Shown here: one piece after another, positions 1 to 10,485 of the stretch
How positions within the stretch are numbered: the stretch's first letter is position 1
Layout of the letters: each line of letters begins with the position of its first letter
Notes under the pieces: model-generated
Databases searched by the model: none
What the model was told of the DNA's origin: nothing
The model's input: the letters and a program-made list of their open reading frames with translations, nothing else
Source: Lithodes maja
Taxonomy: Eukaryota > Arthropoda > Malacostraca > Decapoda > Lithodidae
NCBI GenBank assembly: GCA_037953745.1
Contig: JBAKBP010012361.1
Location: forward strand, 1 to 64,000
Direction of reading: 5' to 3'
DNA length: 64,000 nt
Made by a program: the position numbers and the translations under genes

Positions 1-829
1 CTGCCCATTTATTCTCTGGCCACTGGTGTTCCTGGCACTTCTTCTCAAAGCGTGTGAAAAATTCTGTTACACCACTCTCGTCAAACACCGGAACCAGCTT
101 CAATAAGTGCGAGAGAGATTGATCATGAGCACGGTTACCAGCCCCAAGTCGCTGTCCCGTTGCCTCTACCCGCGACTTCTCTACATCCATGTCGGCACAG
201 TACCTAGTCGACTCTAAATCCGCTTGGATTTTTGCTAGCTCTATGTGCTGAGACTGCTGACTGATAGTTTTTCTCTCTTCTATCTTGGCTAATTCTAATT
301 GCTGCTGAAGCTGAGATACCCTGATAGCCTTTCTCTCTTCGATCTTAGCTAATTCGAGCTGAAGCAATAATTCTGGAGTTAACCCTTGAGGAGGTGAAGG
401 TGCTACAATGTTTGAAATTACCGGTGGTCCCCCCAGGGGCAACCCCCCCTGCCAGTCACCACCCAACTGTGGAAGCGTACCCGGGGTCGGCAAACTACTG
501 GGATGGCTGGGAGTCGAGTGTAGGGGAAGCATGGCCGAAGGGCTCTGAGCACTCAACCCATCTCGCTCACCAGTCACCCTGCCCAGTACACACGTTATCA
601 AGTTATCCCTGGTCATGCTGCTAGTACCCGCATGACCGATAGCTGTGGCCAGGCATTGAAGACCGTACCGCTCCATACCCTCCAACCGCTCGGCAGTAAC
701 AGGCCATTGCAAAAATATCCTAGCATCCTCCTCACAGTTCACCTGATTAACCATTTCATCATGCTGCTGTTCCTCCGTTTCGACATGACGTACTGTGTCT
801 CCACTCTCCTCTGATCCGGTATAAGACAT
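1..829 (-). CDS. Gag of LTR element D (partial, 3' end beyond window)
   Basis: Reading the minus strand from the ATG at 829, the frame stays open to base 1, at least 276 codons. It starts MSYTGSEESGDTV. An N-terminal block, with EEDARIF followed by a helix-rich stretch ending near NLITCVLGRV, matches the same block in elements A and C. A proline-rich spacer follows, then three repeats of an LELAKIEERK-like charged helix. The capsid start has SLSHLLKLVPVF and TEFFTRFEKKCQEHQWP, which corresponds to SLSHLVKLVPAF in A. No zinc knuckle or protease is reached before the edge. Role, from the family: structural protein of the virus-like particle. The frame is intact as far as seen. Confidence 0.85.
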   Translation of the reverse strand, partial: MSYTGSEESGDTVRHVETEEQQHDEMVNQVNCEEDARIFLQWPVTAERLEGMERYGLQCLATAIGHAGTSSMTRDNLITCVLGRVTGERDGLSAQSPSAMLPLHSTPSHPSSLPTPGTLPQLGGDWQGGLPLGGPPVISNIVAPSPPQGLTPELLLQLELAKIEERKAIRVSQLQQQLELAKIEERKTISQQSQHIELAKIQADLESTRYCADMDVEKSRVEATGQRLGAGNRAHDQSLSHLLKLVPVFDESGVTEFFTRFEKKCQEHQWPENKWA

Positions 830-1041
830 GATGCTCACAAAAATTTCTCACCACAATATTCAGAAAAGAAGCACCCCAAACTCTTATACCTCAATATACA
901 CACAAAAATTCTCGGAAATACTCAAGGGCTATACTATGTTGCAAAACAAAAAAAAAATATATATATTCTTGCTGATCCCCGCAAAATATTCTCCAAAACA
1001 ACAAATGTTCCCTGCTAATAAATGTAGGTTCACCAAATCCT

Positions 1042-1055
1042 AGGTAAGGTCGCCA
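1042..1055 (-). other. Primer binding site of element D
   Basis: On the minus strand the bases two nucleotides after the LTR end read TGGCGACCTTACCT. PBSs starting TGGCGACC are used by mdg1/412-type Ty3 elements with tRNA-Arg; that tRNA assignment is by analogy. Confidence 0.65.
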
Positions 1056-1057
1056 TT

Positions 1058-2847
1058 TGTTACGACTGGGGTTCAAATATATCAGGGCTCTTATTCATTG
1101 GACTAGTAATGGCATAAATGTTACAACGGAAAGCGCTAGCTCCAACCTCTGAAGTATATTCCCAGTGAACAAAGAACACAAATACTCTACAGAGTTCTAT
1201 ATGCAATAATAGGCTATCAAACTCTCAATAAATGTGCGTCTACTCTAGGCTTAATGTTATGTGAAAACAGCCTATTACTACCTATAACCGAAGGTGCTTG
1301 GTTATGGTATACCAAGTAAGGTGGTAAGAGAAGTTACAGCTTACGTTACTTTAATCAATAAATGTCAGGCACTCCTGCATGAAAGAAAGTGCACTAAAGT
1401 CCTTCAACACTAACAAGGAATCTTCTTTAAATGTTAGATGTTATAAAGATACTCGTATCGGAAATGGAACCCAAAAAGGCAGGCAGCGGAATAATGCTCG
1501 TGCAGGCTATGCACACAAAAAGGCAGAATATATAATGCCGTCGGAGCCAAGAATATCCTAAACACTACAACACTAATAATAATCGCCACAATGTAGTATT
1601 CCTATCAACAAAAGGAGCCTAAGTCGTTTGTGTCTCAATACATCAAACTAGGCTGCGAAATGCTTGTGTAATCATAAATGGGTATGCATAAAAAGAGTAA
1701 TTAGGTTAATATACTTAATGTCTACTATGATTGATAAAGTCTAGCTAGAGTCAATGATACGAGATACTGGTGCGCATGGCATGCTGCATAGCCTAGTGCA
1801 AATCTCAAGTCTGTGTGTCAAATATTACGTTATAATGAAGGGTAGCTCTCTTGAGAAACCTTAATACCGAAGTATTAAGCGTTCTCCTGGCGTACCTCAA
1901 AGACAAACAATCGAGACTAGAACAGTGCAGAATGGTATAGGCAAAAAGCCCTCATTCGTGCATACTCTACTCTCAATGGCACACAGACTAGAATTTACTC
2001 AATCAACTCCAGTTCTCAGGTATGTCGTGCCGCTTTTAACTAAAGCCAGCACTCATAGGAAACAATACCTATTATATCAGACTCCCAGTCTAGCATTATC
2101 TAATCCAGCAGAACATTAATAACTAAAGGAAGCAGCAATATGAAAGCCAACCAATGCTTCGTGATCCACTTATCTTAACAACTAACATACACAGGTTATA
2201 TCAGACCTTAACACACAATACAACTGGCCAGCATGAAGCTGATTTTTGCAGAGTTAACCAGAGGGGATATAATGTTAATAAAGGTGGTGATAGATATGGA
2301 AAATGAGAGAGATAGGCAGAGGAAAAGATTCTCAGGTAAGAGCGGGGACAGGTTGCAAGGGATAAAGATGGATGCGTTCTAGAAACCAGATCTGAGGGAG
2401 AGAGTGGCGAGGAACCAGTATATATACTCGCACTAGCTCGAGCCGCGTGGGAAACTAGCGGTTGCAAGTCGTCCAGCCACTAGCAAGGGAGCTCAGCATG
2501 GTAAGGACCCCTCTCCACCAACCCCCGCGAGGCAGCCAGCCGTGACGTCATCGAGCGGGACAAAAAACACTGCGCGCCCCCTCTCACTCTGTTCTACTCC
2601 CTCTTTCTCTCCCAGATCCTATCATTACTAGTTAATGACAAAACATAATTATACTTTACAATTAAATATATAAAGCCTTGACATGGGCGAAAACAAAGAG
2701 CCTTTCTGGACTGCCCATGACACAAGCTTTCATATGAAATAAAGCACACTCTAATACATAAACTGTAGCCCCATCCACTGCCCTGGCGATCCTAGCGAGT
2801 CACTGTAGGACAAGCCATGCGGTTCTAACGGAGTGGTCAACGTCACA
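1058..2847 (-). repeat. 5' LTR of element D (1790 bp)
   Basis: On the plus strand it runs from TGTTACG to CGTCACA, that is TGTGACG...CGTAACA in element orientation. Its inner edge abuts the PBS. The outer part keeps the GGCGATCCTAGCGAG block found at the same place in the LTRs of A and C, although most of the rest has diverged. The partner LTR is outside the window, so neither age nor target duplication can be read. Confidence 0.75.
2419..2550 (-). promoter_or_regulatory. LTR D promoter region: TATA box and CRE-like site
   Basis: On the minus strand a perfect CRE (TGACGTCA, 2543-2550) lies about 120 bp upstream of a TATATATA box (2419-2426). The TATA sits where TATAAAA is found in the LTR of element A. 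Transcription would run leftward into gag. The start site is not assigned. Confidence 0.45.
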
Positions 2848-3832
2848 GTGTTCATTAATTCACCTCGCCACGCACTCACAGATTTTCCTAATATATGTAT
2901 TCTGTTATGTATGTTGTGAGTTGAGGTCGAAGTGTATTTCGTGATTTAATTTCCCTTCCTAATACATAATCACTACCTAGAACCTACGCCCATTTGCATT
3001 ACTAATTTACCTCAGTATATCCAATTATAATTATTATATTCCCTAAAACTTATTTATTCCCGCGCTTCCCAAACTACGTTCGATTATACAATCGCCTTTG
3101 TAATTATTTTATGAATTAGCATTTACATTCATTTGATTACTGATGTAAGTAATTCTAATTCTTCATGCTTAGGAATTCCAGCATTGCATAGATTCTGTTA
3201 CTTAATTCTCCATCATCTACCATACACCTCGTATTCTAGTGCATGTTCATTAAAGACTCTGTTAACTCGTTCAGACCTCTTGGGAATACTGAAATAAGTA
3301 TTTCTTTAGCATAACTTCGTTGTGTGCGTTCATTTTCTTTTATAAATAATATTATGTGAATTATAATTTTACACAATGAATTCATAAGCGTTTCCAGAAC
3401 ATTCGTTGACTAATTTCGTTTAGTTGATTATAATTTGTTCTCAAGTATAATAATATTAGTAGATATTATTCTATAGTTAATTCATAATTGTACGCTCAAC
3501 TTTACATCTGAATTCCTCGGCTCGTTTCGTTTTTATTACATACGATCGTTGACGTGAATATAAGATTCCCATCGTAAATCACATAATTCAAGCTACGACT
3601 ATAATCATTTGTGCAAATACTTAATTAATATTCTGCCACCAATCTCATAAGAATATTACTGAAACTAAGTTCATACTTGCACTAACTTAAATCTTATTTT
3701 CCAACACCGCAGTCCAGCTTCATGACCTGACCTCCCCTGTTAATGAGAAAGGTCACTTTAATATACGCGTCTACCTGGACAGCGCACCCTACTATCGTGT
3801 GACTCACCCAGCCTAACTGTGTGTTTGTTTAT
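2848..3832. other. Intergenic AT-rich spacer
   Basis: No coding frame, RNA gene or clear repeat was recognised. It is AT-rich, single-copy-looking sequence between elements D and A. Its last four bases (TTAT) form the left target duplication of element A. Confidence 0.5.
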
Positions 3833-5682
3833 TGTGACGCATGTCGAGTATGAGCATGCTGTACAGAACGCCCAGTCATGCCCCACTCTCGCTAGGATCA
3901 TCAGGGCAGGAACTTTGGCTGTAGTCTGTGTAGAGTTTCCTAACTTAGTTTATGTGAGCCGTTGTACTATAAGTATTATAAATATGTATTTTGTTTTCAT
4001 CTGAGTCAACGAGTTCTATTTTATATCATTAGTTATAAGTATTGTGTGTGGGACTTATTTGTAATGATGAGAGGAGAGAGAGAGATTACGTAACGGGGGA
4101 CAGTGAGTGCGCCACGCGGCAGGTAGGCCTAACTCCCTCCTCCCTCCTCCCTCCTCAGCGCGTGGGAAATCCTTTGTCGATCCCAGATTGAGAGAGAATA
4201 TTACGTAATGATTGCCAGTGGGCGGTCCTTAGTAGTTTGCGATATGCTCACTAGAGGGCCGAGTATAAAAAGGGAAGTCTCGCCACATATTCTTCAGAAC
4301 TCATTAGGCAGAGCGACTTCTCATATCCCTTGCAACTATACATATTCTTCCGACTGATGTGAACTTTCTCTACTCTCTGTACCGCCTACCTTCTTCTTTT
4401 CCCGACCCTTTTTAACCTCAATGATCCCTTTGGTGCAGAGCTAGTCAGCCAAAGTATTATCGCTTGAGTTCTCACGAGATATATGCCTATTAGATAGCCT
4501 ATTTTGGAAGGGATAACTAGAATAGGATTGATTAATGTTTGTTGCACTCGTATATGCATTTCCCTGTGTATGATTATTCATGTTCCTGTTTTCTGCTGAT
4601 CTAAGTAATGCTAGACTGGGATAAGGCTCCTGGAGTTGTGATTCCCTATGTGTATTAGGTTTTGTTGAACCTGTACAATCGCAACGGAGACTTGGGAAGC
4701 CTAGGTGGTCTTTCTGACTGTGTACCTTGTGAGTTTAGCGCTGTGTTGCGAGTGAGGGCTTTTGCCTCTGCCACCCAACACTGTGCTAACTCGTTTGCTT
4801 GACTTTGAGAGGATCGCCAGGAGAGAACCAGATACTAGTGATCTGGATCTCTCAAGAGAGCATCCCGTCAATTAACGTAATTTGGCCGCACAGCCTTAAG
4901 GACCTCGCTAGGCTACGAGCCGCTTGCTCAGCCATTGTTTCCTAGCCTACTACATCCCAGCTAGACTTTGCTCGGTCAGCAGATACAGCATAGTATTGAA
5001 GCTTTCCTTATGTATGTTATTGTTTATGCACTATTGATTTCATGTGTGGCACGCTTAGCTACTTTAGAGATTAGTGGCCCACGAGCACAATCCTAGTAGG
5101 CTATTGCCGGTGCATTGTCGGAGTACTTCTTTTTAATGTTTGCCATTTACTATTGTCTATTCTTATAATTCTTCTTATGTCAATTTAAAGCCTTTAATGT
5201 TAGTTAATTGCCAGTGTGTTGCTTAATGAATTGCTGTTCAAAATCCGATACTTACTTCTTACGAGTATCTGAGAAGCATCTAACTTTATCAGAAGATTCC
5301 TTGCTCGATGCTCGAGGACTATTGTTTAACGTAACGTAATAGTGCCGATCCGAAGTAGAGGGTGGAGGACTTCTTAAGTTCTTAGTCAAGGGTGGATTAC
5401 TTCGGCTTCGGCCAACACTATTCTTTGGTGTTGTTGTATTTACTTCTTTGTTTGATTGTTGACCAGACTAGATAACTCCCGTCTCTTTATTAGTCTGTTG
5501 TGAAACGCTAGTACCGAGTTCTTGTATACCCCGTTATAGCAGATAGAACTCTGGAGGGTATTGGTGTTTTTTGTTCGGCTGGCAGTACTCTGGGGTTGGG
5601 ATCGTGTGTTTCCGTTGTGGCAGCGAGCCATACTCGAGTCCTGTTTGAGAGCCCTGGTGTACCCGAGTGCCCGGTCGTAACA
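3833..5682 (+). repeat. 5' LTR of element A (1850 bp)
   Basis: Starts TGTGACG, ends CGTAACA, and is the same length as the 3' LTR. It contains a TATA box at 4264 and a (CTCCCTC)n-like stretch near 4130-4155. It is nearly identical to the 3' LTR (for example T/C near 4655, A/T near 5226, C/G near 5522). Confidence 0.92.
4264..4298 (+). promoter_or_regulatory. LTR A core promoter (TATA plus initiator)
   Basis: TATAAAA at 4264-4270, with an arthropod-type initiator TCAGA (4294-4298) whose A is 32 bp from the first T of the TATA. The same pair is in the 3' LTR at 10917, and an inverted copy is in element C near 58490. This would set the start of the genomic RNA. Confidence 0.6.
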
Positions 5683-5684
5683 AA

Positions 5685-5696
5685 TGGCGACCTTGC
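5685..5696 (+). other. Primer binding site of element A
   Basis: TGGCGACCTTGC begins two bases after the LTR end. It is the same PBS as in element B, which supports a shared primer tRNA (tRNA-Arg by analogy with mdg1/412 elements). Confidence 0.7.
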
Positions 5697-5896
5697 TTAG
5701 GATTTTGTGAACAGTATAAAATTTTTGCAGAGTTGTACAACATTTGTTTGTTTGTATTTTAGCGTACATATTGAAGAATATTTTTTTTGTATGGCAATTA
5801 GTAGAGCATTTAAGAGACTCCAGTTAATTTAGTAATTAGTGCTTGCATAAGGAAGTTTAACACTTTTGTCTCGAGAATTTTTTTGTGAACTTCAGT

Positions 5897-7075
5897 ATGT
5901 CGTGCCCTAGCACTGACGAGGAGCGAGAGATGCCATTTGAAGAGGTGCCGTTAGTAACCAGTGAGGAGGATGCTAGAGTTTTTGTGAGTAAACGGTACCA
6001 CGTGACGGAGGAGAGGCTGACTGGGGTGGATGTTTATGGTTTGCACCTGATAGCCAAGGTTTTGGGCATTGCCAATGTAGTAGGGATGTCCAAGGGGGAG
6101 CTGATTTCCTGGGTGTTGCGTGGGAGACATGGGGTTTCGGAGGAGAGGGCGTTTGGGGGGGTTCCTCCCCAGATCCCCTCTCACTCGACTCCCACAGTGC
6201 CGTCCACTCAGTTACCGGAGGTTAGCACTCTCCCACAGAGGGATGAGAATTGGCAGATTGGAGTGCCCTCGGGTGGTGCACATGGTGGTTCCCCAGTTTT
6301 TGCCCCCCCTCCTTCAGTAGTGGCAGCTCCCTCTTCCTGCCTGTCTCCAGATATGATATTTAGACTTGAGCTTGCTAAGATTGAGGCTAGGAAGCATGAG
6401 ATTGAGGCTGAGAATGAGACCAGAAGGCAGGAGAATGAGACTAGGAAGCATGAGATTGAGGCTGAGAATGAGACGAGGAGGCAGGAGGATGAGACGAGGA
6501 GGCATGAGATTGAGGTTAGGAGGCACGAGGCTGAGCTTAGGTACGACTCAGAGAAATATTGTGCTCAAATAGATTTAGATAAGACTCGTGCAGAGTCGAC
6601 AGGGACTCGGATGGGCCGTGAGGGCCAAGTAAGAGAACAGTCCTTGTCCCACTTAGTCAAATTGGTGCCAGCATTTAGTGAAGCTGAAGTCACAGAATTT
6701 TTTAATCGTTTTGAGAAGAAGTGTAGGGAGCATAATTGGCCTGAAGAGAAGTGGGCAGCTCTAGTCTCCTCAAGACTTACGGGTAAGGGTCTGAAGGCTT
6801 ATGATGCACTGCCTTTAGAGTCTTGCATTGACTACCCAGAATTGAAGAGAGCTGTCCTACGGGCATACGAGTTGCAACCAGAAACATATCGATTGAAGTT
6901 TCGGGGTGTTACAAAGACTAGGGAGGCGACCTTTCTTGAACATGCCCGGGACTTAAAAGATGCACTTACAAACTGGACACGTTCTGAGAAAGCTGAGACG
7001 GCCGAACAGTTGACTGAGCTGTTTCTGCTCGAGCAGTTTTATAAGTGTACTGGTGCAGAAATGACTAACTATTAA
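5897..7075 (+). pseudogene. Gag of element A, frameshifted near its C-terminus
   Basis: ATG at 5897 gives MSCPSTDEEREMPFEE; the stop at 7073-7075 leaves 392 residues. Blocks in order: an acidic start; a helix-rich domain (about 20-75) ending in MSKGELISWVLRGRHG, which resembles a SAP-type fold; a proline/serine spacer; charged-helix repeats (about 160-225) built of ETRRQEN/ETRKHEIEAEN units; and a capsid block from SLSHLVKLVPAF on. Compared with intact copy C, two T residues are missing after ATGACT at about 7062-7067. Translation therefore ends at once, and the zinc knuckle and protease fall into the next frame. The charged-repeat number also differs between A and C. Confidence 0.85.
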
Positions 7076-7112
7076 AGAAAAGAACCCAAAAACTCTACAG
7101 GAGGCAGCTGAG

Positions 7113-10001
7113 ATGGCTGACCTCCGGCTATCGCTAATTCGTGGGTGCGGGTCTGCCCAGCGTAGTGAGGCAGGTAACAAGGGGCGTGACGCCCCACCCC
7201 CCCGAGTTGGTAATATATCTTATGCAAACAAGTACAAGAGTTATGATACCAAGACTGACCACAAGACTAGCACCGTCCCATTTAAGAAGGGGCCGGGCCC
7301 TTCCCAGTACCAAGGGAAGCCCAAAGGGGAGTTGGAGTGTTATCATTGTCATGAAAAGGGGCACTTTGCAAGAGTCTGTCCTAGCAAACCACCTACAGCA
7401 GCTGTGTCTTTGGCCTGCAACATTGGTGTGTCTCCGAAGTCTTCTGAGTTTGCCCGGGGCAGTTCGTCAGAGGCTGAGGCACAGCCAATGCAGAAACACC
7501 TGGGAGGCTCGAACCCTGCTCAGGATGTTTTTTGCGACCATAGAGGACGGGGTTGCGTGATGTGGGCGGGGCGCAAGCATGGAGTAGAGGTCTTGCGTGA
7601 TACAGGTGCTTCCCAGACTTTGATGAACAACTTGACTGGCTACCCTATAAACGCGGCTCGGGTGGTAGTGGTGCAGGGTATTAATGCAACTCGGTCATAC
7701 CCGCTGGTGCGGTTGGAGTTGGAGGTGGATGGTGTGGCACGTGAATTGGATGTCGGGATTGTGGAGAAACTGCCAGTGGAGGGCGTCGACCTTCTTCTCG
7801 GCAACGACTTTGCAATGCCCGCTTCTGAGGTTCTACCCTTAGTCGTTGCCGAGAGGCCGGCCGACGTGAGTGGGGGAGAACGAGAGTGGGTCGAGCGGTG
7901 CCAGGCACAACCCATGGCGTGTGCTGTCACCCGAGCTCGGGCAGCTAAAGTGTCACAGCCTAGTCCTCCGTCTTCAGACCAGCGGAGGAACGATAAACAG
8001 GAGGAGGCTAAAGCTGGAGTTGGTTTTAAGAGTTTTGACTCGGCGGCTCTCCTGGTTGATTCAGTATTGGCACCTATGTTAGAGTCTGGAGAGGCCCCAG
8101 GACCTGTCACAGCTAGTGAGGAGGTAGGGCAGGAAGAGACTCCGAGGCAGCAACGTTACACACGGAGAGAAAAAAGGGTTGCTCAGTTTGATATTGGGGG
8201 AGGACTTGGGTTGCTTCGGAAGCGTCTAGACAGGTTGGTTCCCTCAGATATTTGTAAACTGCAGTTGGAGGATCCGGAAGTTCAGAAGTGTGGTAATGGT
8301 GCTGTCGAGATCAAACACGAGGACGGGGAAGCATGTCATGTGAACCTGTTGGAGGAGTTAGTGAGGCAACCACTTGAGCAGCCTACTGTCCCTGCGTTGG
8401 TCTGCCGCGGCCAAGGTGGAGAAGGAGAGGGGGGCAGTAGGGCACAGGTGGAGGAGAGTAGGGATTGTCATGTCTCGGCGGAGCAGTGGGCGGGGGACAC
8501 GAGTCTGGTGGCTGTGGAAGCGCTAGAGCACCTGCCTGAGCAGCAGTGTGCAGCACTCCAGCACCAGCTCGGTTCATACCCCACTGGTCGTGCCGAGCCC
8601 CTGTGTCTCACAACTCGGGCGGTGCAAGATGTTCCGCGGGCAGGTCACGTGAATGTTGAAAGACCGTTAGCCTCGTTGTTTCGGTGGTTCAAGGTGGGCG
8701 ACGAGGCTTTGGCATGGTTGCCAGGTCAGGGTCGACCCATGGCTGCCAAGGGTGGTGGTCAAAAGGAGGACATTGAGCAGATTAGTGAGGTTAGCTGTGG
8801 AGTGGATGTGCCCGGTCGTCACATAGCCTCCCAATGCTGCTCTAGTCTAATGCAACAGCCCTACCATAGACCGACTGTATCTGGCCATTTCTCTAAAAGC
8901 GGTGATGCTGAGCAGGCAGATGTCATCACAAGGAATGCGGGGGTGCGCATGTACGGTATCGGCGGGGAAGCCTTAGCAATAATGAACTATGGGAGTGACT
9001 GCACAGGTGGTACTGATTGTCCCTCTCATGACCTGGCTGTTCTAGGGACGAAGGTGGAGAAGGAGGGAGACTACAGGTTAGAAGCTGCGGTCTCGGCTGG
9101 GTTGTGGGAGGGCACTAGGCATGTTGTTCGTGGAGACAGTGCAAGGCAGTTGTTTACTAAGCTATGGCAGTACTTTCGCATGTTTGTTGCTTCTCCAGGC
9201 CTGATGTACGGGGTAGAATCCGACATGCAGGCTGGAGATCGTGCAAGGCTCAGTTTAATTCCCTACCGTATAAATCCTGCTCGACAGCCTATGGTGCAAG
9301 CAGAGCTGGATTACGTGTGGACGAAGGGTCTGAGGGATAAGGAATGTCGTGAGTGGTCGTTGCCTGTAACTTTGCAACCGGTGTTAAGTGGCAAGATTAG
9401 TGAGTGTGTTGATTGCGAGAGTGTGTGTGCATTATCCCTGACAGACGCCTATACCTTATCAAGAGTTGACGACACCATAGACCGCCTCGGGGCTGCATCG
9501 CCTATCACGAGGGTGGATTTAGTAAAGGGTTGCTGGCAGGTGCCTTTGTCCGAGCGTGCTGGGGAGGTGTGTGGTTTTGTTGTGGACAGGGGTGCCTGCC
9601 GGTGCAATGTTATGCCTGACGGACTTAAGAATGCACTAGCAACGTTTCAGAACCTGATGAATGAAAGTGAAAAGGACGATGATGGGCTGGAGCATCCTGT
9701 TAGTTTCTGCTCGGAGAAGTACAATTCGGCCCAGGGGAGCTGCTCTGTTGTCGAGGAAGAGCTGCTGGCGGTTGTGCTTGTGCTGGGGCATTTCGAGGTC
9801 TATGTTCCAGCCTATGGTCCGGTCGTTGTAGTTTACCCAGATCATCACCCTCTCAAGTTCTTGGACCAGTTTCACAATCGGAATATGAGGCTGACCAGGT
9901 GGTCACTAAGGTTATTGGTATATAACCTGGACATACGCCATATTGCCGGTTGTGACAACGTGGTTGCAGATGGTCGTTCAAGGGTATATGATCCTGGGTA
10001 G
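7113..10001 (+). CDS. Zinc knuckle-protease-INT/RT/RNaseH remnant ORF of element A
   Basis: A 962-codon frame continuing the ancestral Gag-Pol frame after the 2-nt deletion; the ATG at 7113 is internal to the ancestral protein. Visible: CCHC knuckle CYHCHEKGHFARVC at residues 76-89; aspartic protease DTGAS at 163 and LLLGND about 65 residues on; a long region with no recognised fold; an integrase C-terminal-like piece FKVGDEALAWLPGQGRP near 526-545; RT N-terminal piece LSLIPYRINPARQ near 714; a diverged fingers/palm segment keeping RVDLVKGCWQV and CNVMPDGLKNA; then a jump from FQNLMN to RNase H-like sequence ending VYPDHHPLKFL. There is no HHCC, no D,D35E and no YxDD. The frame is still open throughout. 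Likely product: Gag C-terminus and protease with a dead Pol tail. Confidence 0.8.
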   Translation: MADLRLSLIRGCGSAQRSEAGNKGRDAPPPRVGNISYANKYKSYDTKTDHKTSTVPFKKGPGPSQYQGKPKGELECYHCHEKGHFARVCPSKPPTAAVSLACNIGVSPKSSEFARGSSSEAEAQPMQKHLGGSNPAQDVFCDHRGRGCVMWAGRKHGVEVLRDTGASQTLMNNLTGYPINAARVVVVQGINATRSYPLVRLELEVDGVARELDVGIVEKLPVEGVDLLLGNDFAMPASEVLPLVVAERPADVSGGEREWVERCQAQPMACAVTRARAAKVSQPSPPSSDQRRNDKQEEAKAGVGFKSFDSAALLVDSVLAPMLESGEAPGPVTASEEVGQEETPRQQRYTRREKRVAQFDIGGGLGLLRKRLDRLVPSDICKLQLEDPEVQKCGNGAVEIKHEDGEACHVNLLEELVRQPLEQPTVPALVCRGQGGEGEGGSRAQVEESRDCHVSAEQWAGDTSLVAVEALEHLPEQQCAALQHQLGSYPTGRAEPLCLTTRAVQDVPRAGHVNVERPLASLFRWFKVGDEALAWLPGQGRPMAAKGGGQKEDIEQISEVSCGVDVPGRHIASQCCSSLMQQPYHRPTVSGHFSKSGDAEQADVITRNAGVRMYGIGGEALAIMNYGSDCTGGTDCPSHDLAVLGTKVEKEGDYRLEAAVSAGLWEGTRHVVRGDSARQLFTKLWQYFRMFVASPGLMYGVESDMQAGDRARLSLIPYRINPARQPMVQAELDYVWTKGLRDKECREWSLPVTLQPVLSGKISECVDCESVCALSLTDAYTLSRVDDTIDRLGAASPITRVDLVKGCWQVPLSERAGEVCGFVVDRGACRCNVMPDGLKNALATFQNLMNESEKDDDGLEHPVSFCSEKYNSAQGSCSVVEEELLAVVLVLGHFEVYVPAYGPVVVVYPDHHPLKFLDQFHNRNMRLTRWSLRLLVYNLDIRHIAGCDNVVADGRSRVYDPG

Positions 10002-10477
10002 ATTGACACACGGGTAGCCTCCTGCTTTAGTTTGAATAGTATTTTGCGCTTGGTGCTTGTTGGCTCGCGGTTGTAGCCCAGCGTATTGGGTCGTAAAGCA
10101 GGAGTTGAGCGTTTGGTATAGAAGAAAAATAGGCTGCCCTTATAGTGCAGCCGGAAAAAACATATTAAAATATAAAAATCATAAAAAAAACTCTTTCTTT
10201 TGATATAGATAAGTGTATAAGTTTGTCATAGCCTATAGAGTTTGAGTAGTCCACGAACTATCAAACGGCTGAGCTGCTGTAAGCTCGCTCTGGGAGCATG
10301 ATATTGTGTCTTTTGCTATTGTTGGGAGGAGTTATAAAATGTGAATTTTTTTTTTATAAGATGTGTGTTAGTGATAAACTCAGCTTTGTTTTAAGTGCCA
10401 TGCGGTCGCTGGGTGTGAGGGGCTTGATGGGGTTCTGTGTGTCAGATTTTAGCTCAGGGTTGAGCAAGTAAAATCTT
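10002..10477 (+). other. 3' untranslated region of element A
   Basis: Non-coding stretch between the ORF stop and the purine tract. The corresponding sequence is present, inverted, in element C (58933-59404). A short hairpin-like GGCTGCCCTTATAGTGCAGCC-type palindrome lies near 10132-10152. Its function is unknown. Confidence 0.5.
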
Positions 10478-10485
10478 GGGGGAGG
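10478..10485 (+). other. Polypurine tract of element A
   Basis: GGGGGAGG lies directly before the 3' LTR, the usual plus-strand primer site of LTR elements. Element C has the same tract, inverted, at 58925-58932. Confidence 0.75.

Larger units (their letters stand above)
1..2847 (-). mobile_element. LTR retrotransposon D, left-truncated by the window edge
   Basis: Minus-strand element, read from right to left: an LTR (2847 to 1058), a tRNA-type primer binding site, a leader and the start of gag (829 to 1). The rest lies outside the window. It belongs to the same lineage as elements A and C: the LTR ends have the same TGT-ACG form, the PBS starts TGGCGACC, and the Gag shares the N-terminal, charged-helix and capsid blocks. 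The sequence differs enough from A to be another subfamily. Confidence 0.85.

Noticed and set aside
7640..8110. 156-residue antisense frame in element A (and its copy in C)
   Set aside because: Antisense of the protease/linker region; conserved only because A and C are near copies.
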